Shown piece by piece: positions 25,630 to 33,809 of a DNA stretch of 64,000 bases. The notes under the pieces are model-generated. The model was given only the letters and a program-made list of their open reading frames with translations, searched no databases and was not told the origin of the DNA. The translations under genes were made by a program, and so were the position numbers. Source of the DNA: an uncultured Muribaculaceae bacterium (GTDB taxonomy: Bacteria > Bacteroidota > Bacteroidia > Bacteroidales > Muribaculaceae); assembly GCA_947628305.1 (NCBI GenBank), contig CANQZG010000011.1, positions 1-64,000 of the forward strand, read 5' to 3'. Positions within the stretch are counted from its first letter, which is position 1; each line of letters opens with the position of its first letter.

Positions 25630-25742
25630 TTAGTCTATATCCCAATACGCATCAGGTTCACGGTCAAACGCATCGTTGATGATATTACCAGAATATCTAA
25701 CTACGTCTTATAAGGCTCGGCATATTCGCCATGATATGACAT
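25630..25742 (-). pseudogene. Small frameshifted gene next to the defence promoter
   Basis: From the ATG at 25742, the frame MSYHGEYAEPYK meets a stop after a probable one-base loss. The next frame continues VVRYSGNIINDAFDREPDAYWDID to a TAA at 25630. Joined, they give about 37 residues with an acidic end. I do not know the family. The palindrome ATGACA-TTAAT-TGTCAT (25736-25752) covers its start. Confidence 0.35.
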
Positions 25743-25830
25743 TAATTGTCATCGTAATAATAGTATAATTCATTTCCCTTAATCTCATCATTGTTTGTTC
25801 ACTGTGTAAAGTTACGTTCAGTAACGAAAT

Positions 25831-26907
25831 CTAACTTCCAACCCCTGTGCCGATAGATTGATAACGATTTACCATATCGTTAGCGACATCATAAACTTTT
25901 TTTGCAATGCTTTGTGGTGAAATAACAATTAGCTCTGCGCCAAATGAAGATAACTCACGAAGCAATTCAAAGTTTTCAATGCAATCTATGGTAAAAAATC
26001 TACCTCCATATAACTGTGGGTATTCCGAGTGAAGTCTTTCTTGTTCCATAGAGGAAAGATTTCTTTGAGAGCCATGAAGCGGTTTAGTACATACATAGTT
26101 CTTTGATTTATCAGATACCCAAAACAATATGCGTTCAACCGGTCTATCTTCATATAATGTAATACCTATAATATCCTCGTATCTCTCAGTAAAATCTTCA
26201 CTATGGGTTTTATACTGATAACCGGAGGTGTATTCAACCCTGATAATTCTATCAAGAGCAAAGGATAGAATACGGTTACTATCGAAAGGACTTGCAAGCA
26301 AATACCAGCGATTGTTGTATTCCTTTAATAAATAAGGAGACAATTCAACAGATTTCTCATTATCGTCATTGAAAGTATGATAATAGAGTTTGATAACCGC
26401 CTTACTGCTGATTGCCCGATATAATTCAGCAAGCATCGTAGAGTTATTCTCAATGTTCTTGGACATAGATATAATCTCCGGTTGTGTCGTAATATTGAGT
26501 CGTTCGGCCAACTCCTCCAACCACTCGAAGTTCGGCTGCCCCTTGAAACTGCCAAGTGTAGAAAGGACCGAAGCCAACAACGAGCGTTCATCTTCAGAGA
26601 GTGCTTTGTGGAAGATAGAGAACGTTGGGTCAGCATAACGCAAGCATGGCTTTTTATATACTCCGTCTCCACTTCTTGTTGGGGCATCAACTTTGAAACG
26701 ATCAAATTCCACATCAAAAGGGCTGTCATACTCTAAATATTGTAAGTCCTTCTCAACCATACGTCGCGTTACGGGTTCAGAACCATATTCAGGTAGATGC
26801 TTTGCCAGATAATCGGTCATATCTTGAATGGACCAATTCCTACGTCTGTCTTGAAGCAAATGGTCAAGTAGCGCATATCGTGTCATTGCATTCTTATTCG
26901 CCGGCAT
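25831..26907 (-). CDS. WYL-domain regulator
   Basis: The protein has 358 aa. It has an N-terminal winged HTH (about 1-80), a linker, the WYL domain (about 165-250, with NNRWYLLASPF and FALDRI), and a C-terminal WCX-like region. WYL regulators repress many phage-defence loci and probably sense nucleic acid or nucleotides. It starts 1 nt after the WG-repeat gene ends. The shared operator in front of this operon and of the ATPase operon makes it the likely repressor of both. Confidence 0.87.
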   Translation of the reverse strand: MPANKNAMTRYALLDHLLQDRRRNWSIQDMTDYLAKHLPEYGSEPVTRRMVEKDLQYLEYDSPFDVEFDRFKVDAPTRSGDGVYKKPCLRYADPTFSIFHKALSEDERSLLASVLSTLGSFKGQPNFEWLEELAERLNITTQPEIISMSKNIENNSTMLAELYRAISSKAVIKLYYHTFNDDNEKSVELSPYLLKEYNNRWYLLASPFDSNRILSFALDRIIRVEYTSGYQYKTHSEDFTERYEDIIGITLYEDRPVERILFWVSDKSKNYVCTKPLHGSQRNLSSMEQERLHSEYPQLYGGRFFTIDCIENFELLRELSSFGAELIVISPQSIAKKVYDVANDMVNRYQSIGTGVGS

Positions 26908-26908
26908 A

Positions 26909-27592
26909 TCAAATATTGACTTCGTAAGTTATCAAATTAAAACTACCAACGCGCTTGCATCCAAACTCATCAATTGCCTCGATTGTAGTTTCAATTCGTT
27001 TCTTCTTATAGAAATTCCAAATATTAGAATATTTTAGAGGTAGTACTATGATTCCACAAGAATTAATGATTCCCCAAATCTTTTTGTCGCAATCTCCGAC
27101 ACATATTCTTGACAGACCACCATCGAATGAATCAATCCAAGCATATTTTCCCTTGGGTATTATTACCGTCCCATCTATGCTGATCACCTCGTATTGACCA
27201 TCCATGTGCTGAATGGTCAGTATCTGATTATCATCTGATACACCAATTTGCTTGTACTCAGGTTCAAGGATAAATTCTCCCTTGCAATTTAGCAAACCCC
27301 ATTTGGTTCGCAAATATGTACTTGGTTCTTTTGTAGCCCTATTGAAGCCATAGGTATAGTATATACCAACTCGGACAACGTCTGAATCTTCACGGCAAGA
27401 GTCTAGTATTCGGTCATATTTAGGTTCAACAACGACCTCACCGGATCTATTCATCATACCATAATGTTGATAGTACGAGAATGGGATTAAAAGACGAGTG
27501 TCCTTTTCAATATCATAGTCATTGTAGTCCACAGCTACGCGAACATTTGAAAATTCCTTATTTGCATGATCTTTGATATTCTTCTGTTCCAT
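26909..27592 (-). CDS. WG-repeat protein
   Basis: This 227-aa protein carries several WG-like repeats (YGMMNRSGEVVVEPKYD, KWGLLNCKGEFILEPEY, IWGIINSCGIIVLPLKY). These form a beta-propeller-like or solenoid fold for protein contacts. No signal peptide is visible, so it should be cytoplasmic. It is the first gene of an operon with the WYL regulator and may tune it or act as a sensor. WG proteins are often near bacterial immune genes, but a precise role is not known. Confidence 0.8.
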   Translation of the reverse strand: MEQKNIKDHANKEFSNVRVAVDYNDYDIEKDTRLLIPFSYYQHYGMMNRSGEVVVEPKYDRILDSCREDSDVVRVGIYYTYGFNRATKEPSTYLRTKWGLLNCKGEFILEPEYKQIGVSDDNQILTIQHMDGQYEVISIDGTVIIPKGKYAWIDSFDGGLSRICVGDCDKKIWGIINSCGIIVLPLKYSNIWNFYKKKRIETTIEAIDEFGCKRVGSFNLITYEVNI

Positions 27593-27610
27593 GTTTTCTT
27601 AGTTACTGTG

Positions 27611-27644
27611 CAAAATTAGCCAATATAACCGAACCCTATGTTCG
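27611..27644 (-). promoter_or_regulatory. Promoter and operator of the WG-WYL operon
   Basis: TAATTTTG reads leftward at 27618-27611. CGAAC-CCTAT-GTTCG lies at 27630-27644, 11 nt beyond the box. Core word, spacer length and offset match the defence operon promoter, so autoregulation by the WYL protein is likely. Confidence 0.65.
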
Positions 27645-27907
27645 CATCTGTAAAATTAAGCAAAATTTGGGAGGTACACAACCGATTTTTGAACAATCCA
27701 CCGTGCTTGCTATGAGAATGTTGCGAAGAATGGGCTCATCGGTTTGTTTATGACTGATTGCGACCCTAAATGTGCGATTGGAAGGCGTGGACAATATGTG
27801 CATAAGTTACTTCTATCTCTTACTATTTTTGTCTAATGGAGATGGGATAATGTGGGATTTTGTGGGAAAAGATGAGATTTGTGTCCAAAGAGGGCGATTT
27901 AGCAATG

Positions 27908-27968
27908 GAAATGTGCGAACTTTGTTGTTGCACATTTCGTATAATAGCTTATCGCTATTGTAATTTTG
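27908..27968 (+). promoter_or_regulatory. Promoter and inverted repeat before the 319-aa gene
   Basis: GAAATGTGC (27908-27916) and GCACATTTC (27930-27938) form an inverted repeat just upstream of the -7 box TAATTTTG (27961-27968). It could be an operator for an unknown regulator. The rest of 27645-27988 shows no gene that I trust. Confidence 0.5.
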
Positions 27969-27988
27969 CAGTCTAAACACTTTTGAAT

Positions 27989-28948
27989 ATGAATGATAAC
28001 CGAAATAATTTTGAAACTGAAAGGAGTAAGGAGGATTTGAAGGCGTGGATTGAGAGCCATCCGCATGAGTATGGAGAAGTGGCTATGGAAATGGGTGAGG
28101 CTGATCTTTTCAGTGTGTTTCTAATGGCGCAGGCTGCATTTATCTCCTCGCCGGAATTTCAAAAGCGATTGGAGGATATGGTTGATACTGATAGCTTGAA
28201 TGTCGGAGAGCTTATAGAGATTTTACATCAGTCGAGGTTTACTGAAAAGATACTTACTAATCCGAATGGGGATGAGGACTGGGAGAAGTACCGTCTGCCT
28301 TTTGCTGCTTGGCTGAAACATGGTCGGTCTTCGGAAATGGTGATTGAGAACATTGAAGATGCAATCTCTTTGTCTGGCAATAGGCAAGCCAAATGGCAGC
28401 TTTCCAAGTTCCTTAAAGATGTCATAAAGCGTCTCATAGGAACAAAACAGCGTTCACGCAATAAATTGAGTGAGTATCTCGATTATAGAAAATGTCTTGA
28501 AAGCGGTAATATCGCAGAATGGGCGTTAAGTGGGATTGATGACATAGAGGAAGCCACCCTTTTGCCTACCAAGCCAACTAAAAAAGAGAAGTTTGTTGAA
28601 GATTTGTCTGTTCTTGTAGCGACTCATGATCAGGATCTGGTGAGCCGTATTGGTGATTGGTTGAAGTATAATGTCCGTGGAATTGATGTGGCTCGTTTAT
28701 ACGTTGCGCTTGTTGAGGCTGATGAAATCAGGGCGAATCTGACTGTTACGCGGTTTATGGATGCTCTGAAGACCTCTTTCCCTAAAGTCAAAATCGTGGG
28801 AACGCGACAAGTCCAGAAGGATGTCAATTATCTCCAAAGCTTGTTGCCTCACGGCAAGAGATATGGAAAGGAAGAGCCTGAAAATCGTTTCGCGATTGAC
28901 AAGATAAAGGTCGAAGTTTTGCTAAAAAATCTTGAAAACATTGACTGA
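27989..28948 (+). CDS. Unknown cytoplasmic protein, 319 aa
   Basis: I do not recognise a named family with certainty. The protein is helical and charged, without membrane segments or enzyme motifs visible by eye. The C-terminal third may be an HTH-like region. I use the ATG at 27989 rather than the TTG two codons earlier. It begins the plus-strand half of element B, before the HTH and DUF3987 genes, so a role in maintenance or regulation of the element is possible. Confidence 0.7.
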   Translation: MNDNRNNFETERSKEDLKAWIESHPHEYGEVAMEMGEADLFSVFLMAQAAFISSPEFQKRLEDMVDTDSLNVGELIEILHQSRFTEKILTNPNGDEDWEKYRLPFAAWLKHGRSSEMVIENIEDAISLSGNRQAKWQLSKFLKDVIKRLIGTKQRSRNKLSEYLDYRKCLESGNIAEWALSGIDDIEEATLLPTKPTKKEKFVEDLSVLVATHDQDLVSRIGDWLKYNVRGIDVARLYVALVEADEIRANLTVTRFMDALKTSFPKVKIVGTRQVQKDVNYLQSLLPHGKRYGKEEPENRFAIDKIKVEVLLKNLENID

Positions 28949-29108
28949 AATAGCCTCTTTTCGATTCGTTTGATTCGTTTTATAGTTCGCGAACTTAACG
29001 AACCATCAATTCTTTTTAATCCAAGAAATTACGCTATACTTTTGCGTCATCGTTCCATTTCGGAGCGGTGGCGTTTCTGTCTTATGCCGCCAGTAGAAGC
29101 GTCGAACA

Positions 29109-29444
29109 ATGTCGGCAATCAAAACAAAAATGCAAGATTTATTAGATATGCTCAATGAGGGTCGGGCCCATGTCAAGGTAGAGATGAACGCCGAAGACCT
29201 CAAAGCATTTTCGGAGGACTTGATCCGCCGCGCAAAGGATGAACTCGGCTCGATGGTCGAGGCAGCCAAGAAAGAACGTATGCTCACCAAAGCCGAGGTA
29301 AAGGAACTCTTTGGCGTATGCGATGCCACACTCTGGCACTGGGCAAATAAAGGTATCCTCAAACCTGTCAAGACCGGCAACAAGATTATGTACCCGGAAT
29401 ATGAGGTACGCAAAGCCCTCGGACAACGTAACATCAATATCTGA
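29109..29444 (+). CDS. Excisionase-like HTH protein of element B
   Basis: This 111-aa protein has a C-terminal MerR/excisionase-type HTH (from MLTKAEVKELFGV to the end). It occupies the same place, before a P-loop protein gene, as the HTH gene at 7860 in element A. A -7 box TACTTTTG lies at 29037-29044. The next gene starts 6 nt downstream. It probably acts in excision or copy control. Confidence 0.8.
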   Translation: MSAIKTKMQDLLDMLNEGRAHVKVEMNAEDLKAFSEDLIRRAKDELGSMVEAAKKERMLTKAEVKELFGVCDATLWHWANKGILKPVKTGNKIMYPEYEVRKALGQRNINI

Positions 29445-29449
29445 GCATC

Positions 29450-30862
29450 ATGAAAGCGAATGGCTATTACAACCATCCACGCTTTCCGTTGGAAGCCGGA
29501 TGTGGATTGATCGAGGAGGATAGCATTGCCTTTACCAGCGATTCCGGTAAAACTACTGAAACTCCTTCTTTCCCTCTGGAGATATTTCCGAAAGCAATCC
29601 GCGACATAATAGAGGCTCTTGAGGAGTATGAGAACTATAATGTCGATTTCACTTCGGCTTCATTCCTTACAGTATTCGCGGCTGCTATGGGCAACACTTG
29701 GTCAGTCCGCTTCATGACAGGATGGGTAAGCCGACCGATAATCTACATGGTGCTTGTAGGTTCGCCGAGCTGCGGCAAGACTCCGCCATTGCAACAGGCG
29801 GTCGCACCTCTGCTCAAACTCGACGGAGAGTATGACATGATCTACTGCAAGGAGATGGAAACCTACCGCCGATGGGAACGCATGTCGGCAAAGCAGCGTG
29901 AGAGACATTCTCTTCCTGAAGAAATGAAGATGCCTAAGCGAAAATGCCATGTGGTGGTTGACTCCACCGTAGAGGCTCTTATCGGAGCTTTGCGCGACAA
30001 TCCGCGCGGAGTGCTGATTTACAAGGATGAGATAGACAGCCTCCTCTCCAATTTCAACCGCTACAACAGTTCGGACGAGGGCTACTTTCTCAGTCTGTTC
30101 AGCGGTACGCCTTTCAAGTACAGCCGAAAGTCAAACAACGAGCATATCTTCCTCGCCAATCCCTATTGTTCTATTATTGGCACTACACAGCCCGGTCGTC
30201 TGGGCGAACAGTTCGGCGGCAAGCGAATGATGAACGGCTTTTCATCTCGATTCCTGAAAGTCTATCCCGAAATTGACAAGATGCTGTCGTGGAACGACAC
30301 CACCATGCCTGACAGCGTTCTTGAAGAATGGGAGCGAATTATCCGAAAGGTGGTAGCCGCTACTCCTTCAACAGACCAAGAGGGAAAAGCAACCTCTATA
30401 GAGCTAATGTTTTCCCAAGATGCGAAGCTCCGCATAATTCAGTGGAAAGATGCGGTAAACAACAAGGCCTATGCTGAAACGGATTCGGATGCTGTCAGGG
30501 CGTTGTGCGGCAAACTGGAAACTTATCTCGTCCGCTTCTGCCTGGTCATACAGATTATGCACTGTATCTGTGGAGAATCGGGCATGGATAAAATTGAACC
30601 GGGAACTGCCGAACTCGCCATCAGGCTCACCGAATATTTCAGAAACATGGAGAGCCGGATTGCACCGGAGATTGAAACCGGTATCCTTGACAACCGGTTC
30701 ACCGAGTTACTCGGAAACCTCAGGGATTCGTTCACCACGGCAGAAGCTGTCTGGGAAGCCCTGCAACTCGGAATCTCGGAATCTTCGGTCAAGAGATTCC
30801 TGAGAGACGGAGGCCGAGGATTCGTGAAGAAAAAGTCACACGGTTGCTATCGCAAAATATGA
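29450..30862 (+). CDS. DUF3987 P-loop protein of element B
   Basis: The protein has 470 aa. Walker A GSPSCGKT lies at 104-111 and Walker B LIYKDE at about 188-193, in a DUF3987 domain. DUF3987 proteins are helicase-like ATPases of mobile elements. The C-terminal part (about 400-470) is probably a small HTH domain. It may replicate or unwind the excised element, the same job as the primase-helicase of element A with a different family. Confidence 0.83.
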   Translation: MKANGYYNHPRFPLEAGCGLIEEDSIAFTSDSGKTTETPSFPLEIFPKAIRDIIEALEEYENYNVDFTSASFLTVFAAAMGNTWSVRFMTGWVSRPIIYMVLVGSPSCGKTPPLQQAVAPLLKLDGEYDMIYCKEMETYRRWERMSAKQRERHSLPEEMKMPKRKCHVVVDSTVEALIGALRDNPRGVLIYKDEIDSLLSNFNRYNSSDEGYFLSLFSGTPFKYSRKSNNEHIFLANPYCSIIGTTQPGRLGEQFGGKRMMNGFSSRFLKVYPEIDKMLSWNDTTMPDSVLEEWERIIRKVVAATPSTDQEGKATSIELMFSQDAKLRIIQWKDAVNNKAYAETDSDAVRALCGKLETYLVRFCLVIQIMHCICGESGMDKIEPGTAELAIRLTEYFRNMESRIAPEIETGILDNRFTELLGNLRDSFTTAEAVWEALQLGISESSVKRFLRDGGRGFVKKKSHGCYRKI

Positions 30863-30894
30863 CCCATGCGCTGACACTATGAACTTTTGACATT

Positions 30895-31062
30895 ATGACA
30901 TTTTCGACCGAGGTCGAACTGACTGAGATACCCCGGTTGCTCACGCCTGATTTGGAGTATAAACCTTGCTTTGCAAGATATGCCGATTGTGTCCACAACG
31001 GCTATCCCGCCTCCCCCGAGGTGAGGGTCAATCCCGCTCGAAACTCGCAGTCTTTTATCTAA
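30895..31062 (+). CDS. Small protein, 55 aa, after the DUF3987 gene
   Basis: An open frame of 55 codons starts at the ATG at 30895, 32 nt after the DUF3987 gene. It encodes a mixed charged and aromatic peptide with two Cys (starting MTFSTEVELTEIPRLL). Its codon use resembles its neighbours, so I think it is a real gene. I know no family for it. Confidence 0.5.
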   Translation: MTFSTEVELTEIPRLLTPDLEYKPCFARYADCVHNGYPASPEVRVNPARNSQSFI

Positions 31063-31122
31063 TGATACATTGTCCGTGAACGATGATAGACTGAAAAATG
31101 GATGATGATAAACTGAAAATAT

Positions 31123-31271
31123 GCGATTGATAGATTATTCAATATCGCATTTATCATGAACCGTGATACTTCGGTTTATCGGTCATCGTCACATTGGATA
31201 ATCGATACATTGGATAATATGATAATGAGCCATTGGACAATAAGTCATCGGGTAATGGAGCATTGGATAAT
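31123..31271. repeat. Repeat cluster before mobC, candidate oriT of element B
   Basis: CATTGGATAAT occurs at 31192, 31208 and 31261, with a variant CATTGGACAAT at 31231. A hairpin with arms GCGAT-TGA and TCA-ATATCGC begins at 31123. The stretch 31063-31422 is AT-rich, repetitive and lacks genes. Its place directly before mobC fits an origin of transfer. Confidence 0.5.
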
Positions 31272-31422
31272 CAGACAATCGAGTCACTAAGATATTATAT
31301 CATCAAGGTATCAGTTCATCAAATCATCAAGCAATCATTATACCAAGTCATATAGTCTTCATTGTATCAGATATTCAATCAACCAATCTATCAAACCATA
31401 ATATCTTAAAAAGTTAATCTCT

Positions 31423-31803
31423 ATGCCGGATAAAAAATCCATCACTATAAAAATACGTGTCGATTCGCAGACCCACGCAGAAATGCAGTCAAGAGCCGAC
31501 CGATACACCGACGGTAATCTGAGTGCGTTTGTACGTTGTGCCACACTCAAATATGAAGAGCAGCCGATGGCTGACCGCGACAATCCCCGTATGATTGCTT
31601 TGATCAAGTCCGCTATCAAGCTCATCGAAAGAACCGGCACCAACACCAATCAGGTCGCCAAGCACATCAACGAGCAGCAGAAAATGAATCCTTACTCGTT
31701 GCGGGCGGCAGATCTTCTTCCCTTCAGTCAGTTTTGCGAGGGTACAGATAAAATCCAACAGATGCTGACATACCTCTATAATATGATAATATCAAGAAAA
31801 TGA
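31423..31803 (+). CDS. mobC: MobC-like relaxosome protein of element B
   Basis: This 126-aa protein starts with a ribbon-helix-helix-like region (ITIKIRVDSQTHAEMQSRA) and continues with the MobC-type RTGTNTNQVAKHIN segment. It overlaps the relaxase gene by 4 nt. It should bind the transfer origin upstream and help the relaxase. It is distant from the MobC of element A, so the two elements probably use different origins. Confidence 0.83.
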   Translation: MPDKKSITIKIRVDSQTHAEMQSRADRYTDGNLSAFVRCATLKYEEQPMADRDNPRMIALIKSAIKLIERTGTNTNQVAKHINEQQKMNPYSLRAADLLPFSQFCEGTDKIQQMLTYLYNMIISRK

Positions 31804-33557
31804 TAGTCAAGAAGCTCAACGATGTGTCCGGCGGCGGTTTCCCCGGCGCTCGATATAACGAGAAGAAGATTGCTGATGGCGTGGCAACCCTTATGGCGAT
31901 GGAGAACGTCAGCGAAGCGTTGCGCCACAATGTAGAGACGCTGCACCGCTTCGGCCTTGATGCCTCGGCTGAAGTCGAAAGGTATCTGAAGGAAAACTCT
32001 AAGACTTACGGCAACACAAAGACGACTCGTTTCCAGTTCCATGTGTCAGCATCTGTGAAAGGACGCGCCATGTCGCCTGAAGAACTCACCGACTTCGCGC
32101 GAGAGCTTATGGTGGGTATGGGATATGCCCGTCAGCCGTATTTTGTTTACGCCCACCACGATACCGGCAACAACCATGTGCATATTCTCTCGACGAGAAT
32201 AAAGCCAAACGGTTATGCCATTTCTGACCATCAGGACAGGCGCAGGCTTAACGAGTGCGCAAATCGCATACTCTCTCCTGACATCAAGAAAGATATTGAC
32301 CGAATTCTCGGCTACGACTACGAAACGGAGGGGCAGTTTGCCAATATCGTCAAGACTCATGGTTACAAGATAGAGAAATCGCTCGACGGCTACCGACTGT
32401 TCAAGTGTGGAGGCGACGCCGGGAATATCGCAATCGGCGACATCCTCAATCGAATCACCAAGAACAGCCCCAAGCGCAAAGATCGCGCTACGCAGCTTCG
32501 CGCTATAATCCGGAAATACAAGAGCGAGATAGCCGAGGGAAAATGTCAAAATGTCGATAATGTCAAAGTGTCAAAAGGTAAGAAGCGAAAGCCAGTAAAA
32601 GCAAAACTGAATACCGACATCCGCAAAATACTTGACAACCACGGCAAGCCGTTGAGCGAGGAGAACTGCCAGCGCATACAGACTCTCATTGATGTTCTCA
32701 AGACAAAGTTTGGCATAGACATCAGTTTCCAGAAGGACAAGGACGGCAGGGTGAGAGGTTACAGTGTAATCGACCATGCCGAAAAGATTGCCTTCGACGG
32801 CAGCAAGGTGATGAAACTGTCGGAGCTTATTGATTTCGCCATCAAGCCACAGAGGAAACCATCGCCGCTTGACGTGTACCGCGGCCTGTTCACTGTCGAG
32901 GTGGGCAAAGACAGCAGAGGAAACTATATGCTCATCAATGTCAAAGACGGCTCGACGTACAGCAAGCCAATCTCACCGAGGCAGTACGCATGGTATAACG
33001 GCGTAAAGGATGACGAGCGCGAAGATGTAGGTCTGACAATAGCTGCCACGATATTCTCCGAGGAGATACTGACCGAATATCTCATGCGCTATCCGATACA
33101 CAACCATCAAGAGAGGATAAAGGGCATGGCAGTTGTCAAACATAGAAACGGCAACTATTGCCTCCGCGCTGCCTTGACTGACGGCTATATGCCTTTGATC
33201 GAATTAACTTCGGAGGAGGAAGCCACGTTCCGCTCTCTACATGCCGATGAACAAGCAAGACAAGACTTCCTGATGTCAATAGCCATGCTGCATCTTACTC
33301 GAAAGGATGCCGAGGCGGTTAAAGAGAGGATAAAGCAGAATACCCAGTCCAAAGCCGGAGTCCGTATTCTCCCTTCCCGTCCACAGGACTACTCCCCGGA
33401 AATCTCGCAAGTGTTCAAATTCAATCTTGCCAACGCACTCTCTTCCCTCAATGTCAGTTCTGGCTCATCCGGCTACAAGCGCGAGCACGAAGTCGGCAAC
33501 CGCACCCGCTACGACGACATCGACAACCGTCAGTCCGGCACCCGACTTACAATGTAA
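31800..33557 (+). CDS. Relaxase of element B
   Basis: This 585-aa relaxase/mobilization nuclease has a histidine motif HHDTGNNHVH at 119-128 and an N-terminal relaxase domain over about 1-270. The opening GGGFPGARYNEKK includes a possible catalytic Tyr. The C-terminal half is of unknown function. It is the last gene of element B and ends 240 bp before the att site. It differs clearly from the relaxase of element A. Confidence 0.87.
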   Translation: MIVKKLNDVSGGGFPGARYNEKKIADGVATLMAMENVSEALRHNVETLHRFGLDASAEVERYLKENSKTYGNTKTTRFQFHVSASVKGRAMSPEELTDFARELMVGMGYARQPYFVYAHHDTGNNHVHILSTRIKPNGYAISDHQDRRRLNECANRILSPDIKKDIDRILGYDYETEGQFANIVKTHGYKIEKSLDGYRLFKCGGDAGNIAIGDILNRITKNSPKRKDRATQLRAIIRKYKSEIAEGKCQNVDNVKVSKGKKRKPVKAKLNTDIRKILDNHGKPLSEENCQRIQTLIDVLKTKFGIDISFQKDKDGRVRGYSVIDHAEKIAFDGSKVMKLSELIDFAIKPQRKPSPLDVYRGLFTVEVGKDSRGNYMLINVKDGSTYSKPISPRQYAWYNGVKDDEREDVGLTIAATIFSEEILTEYLMRYPIHNHQERIKGMAVVKHRNGNYCLRAALTDGYMPLIELTSEEEATFRSLHADEQARQDFLMSIAMLHLTRKDAEAVKERIKQNTQSKAGVRILPSRPQDYSPEISQVFKFNLANALSSLNVSSGSSGYKREHEVGNRTRYDDIDNRQSGTRLTM

Positions 33558-33565
33558 GAATGAAG

Positions 33566-33746
33566 TAGTGACTATCTCAGCGCACCACGCCGATAGTCAC
33601 TATTATTTTGCAGAGAATTTAATGTAGAATTTAATTGGGTTTAGAATTAAACGCTACTTTTTAATACAGTTTAATCAAGCCGATTTATCGTGGTTTATAG
33701 CGATTTAGATAGTGACTATTATAGTGACTACGCCCTGTGGTGACTA
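33566..33746. repeat. Arm-type repeats, right end of element B
   Basis: TAGTGACTAT lies at 33566-33575, an inverted copy ATAGTCACTA at 33593-33602, TAGTGACTATT at 33710-33720 and TAGTGACTA at 33722-33730, 12 bp after the previous one. A related GTGACTA word follows near 33740. The same word marks the left end of element B. Confidence 0.6.
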
Positions 33747-33752
33747 AAAGAA

Positions 33753-33783
33753 AAATCGCCAACTCTGTAAGAATTAGCGATTT
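33753..33783 (-). terminator. Hairpin at right end of element B, probable tRNA-Phe terminator
   Basis: AAATCGCCAA (33753-33762) pairs with TTAGCGATTT (33774-33783) with one mismatch. Read on the minus strand, it lies 14 nt after the tRNA-Phe 3' end and is followed by a T run. Confidence 0.6.
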
Positions 33784-33796
33784 AATCTTTGCTTGG

Positions 33797-33809
33797 GTGG
33801 TGCCACCAG
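33797..33809. other. att site in the tRNA-Phe gene
   Basis: GTGGTGCCACCAG covers the tRNA 3' end: the discriminator base, the acceptor strand and the start of the T arm. It is the integration target shared by the elements to the left. Confidence 0.75.

Larger units (their letters stand above)
16213..33809. mobile_element. Integrative and mobilizable element B
   Basis: The element is bounded by the att copy at 16213 and the tRNA-Phe end at 33797. It carries an integrase, a RhuM-Fic protein, a probable defence operon with a WG/WYL regulatory operon, an unknown protein, an HTH protein, a DUF3987 protein, MobC and a relaxase. No type IV secretion genes are present, so transfer would need a helper. 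Confidence 0.78.

Noticed and set aside
25811-25825. GTTAC-GTTCA-GTAAC as another copy of the element 0 operator
   Set aside because: The half-site matches but the spacer differs in length and sequence, and no promoter geometry is shared; likely chance.
27772-27963. Plus-strand 63-codon frame before the 319-aa gene
   Set aside because: It covers the inverted repeat before the promoter, and its sequence does not resemble a protein.
31123-31271. CRISPR array at the CATTGGATAAT repeats
   Set aside because: Repeats are only 11 bp, spacing is irregular and no cas genes are near.
1934-33809. Conjugative transposons with a full transfer apparatus
   Set aside because: Only relaxase, MobC and DUF3408 genes are present; no TraG/VirB-type pore or coupling proteins.
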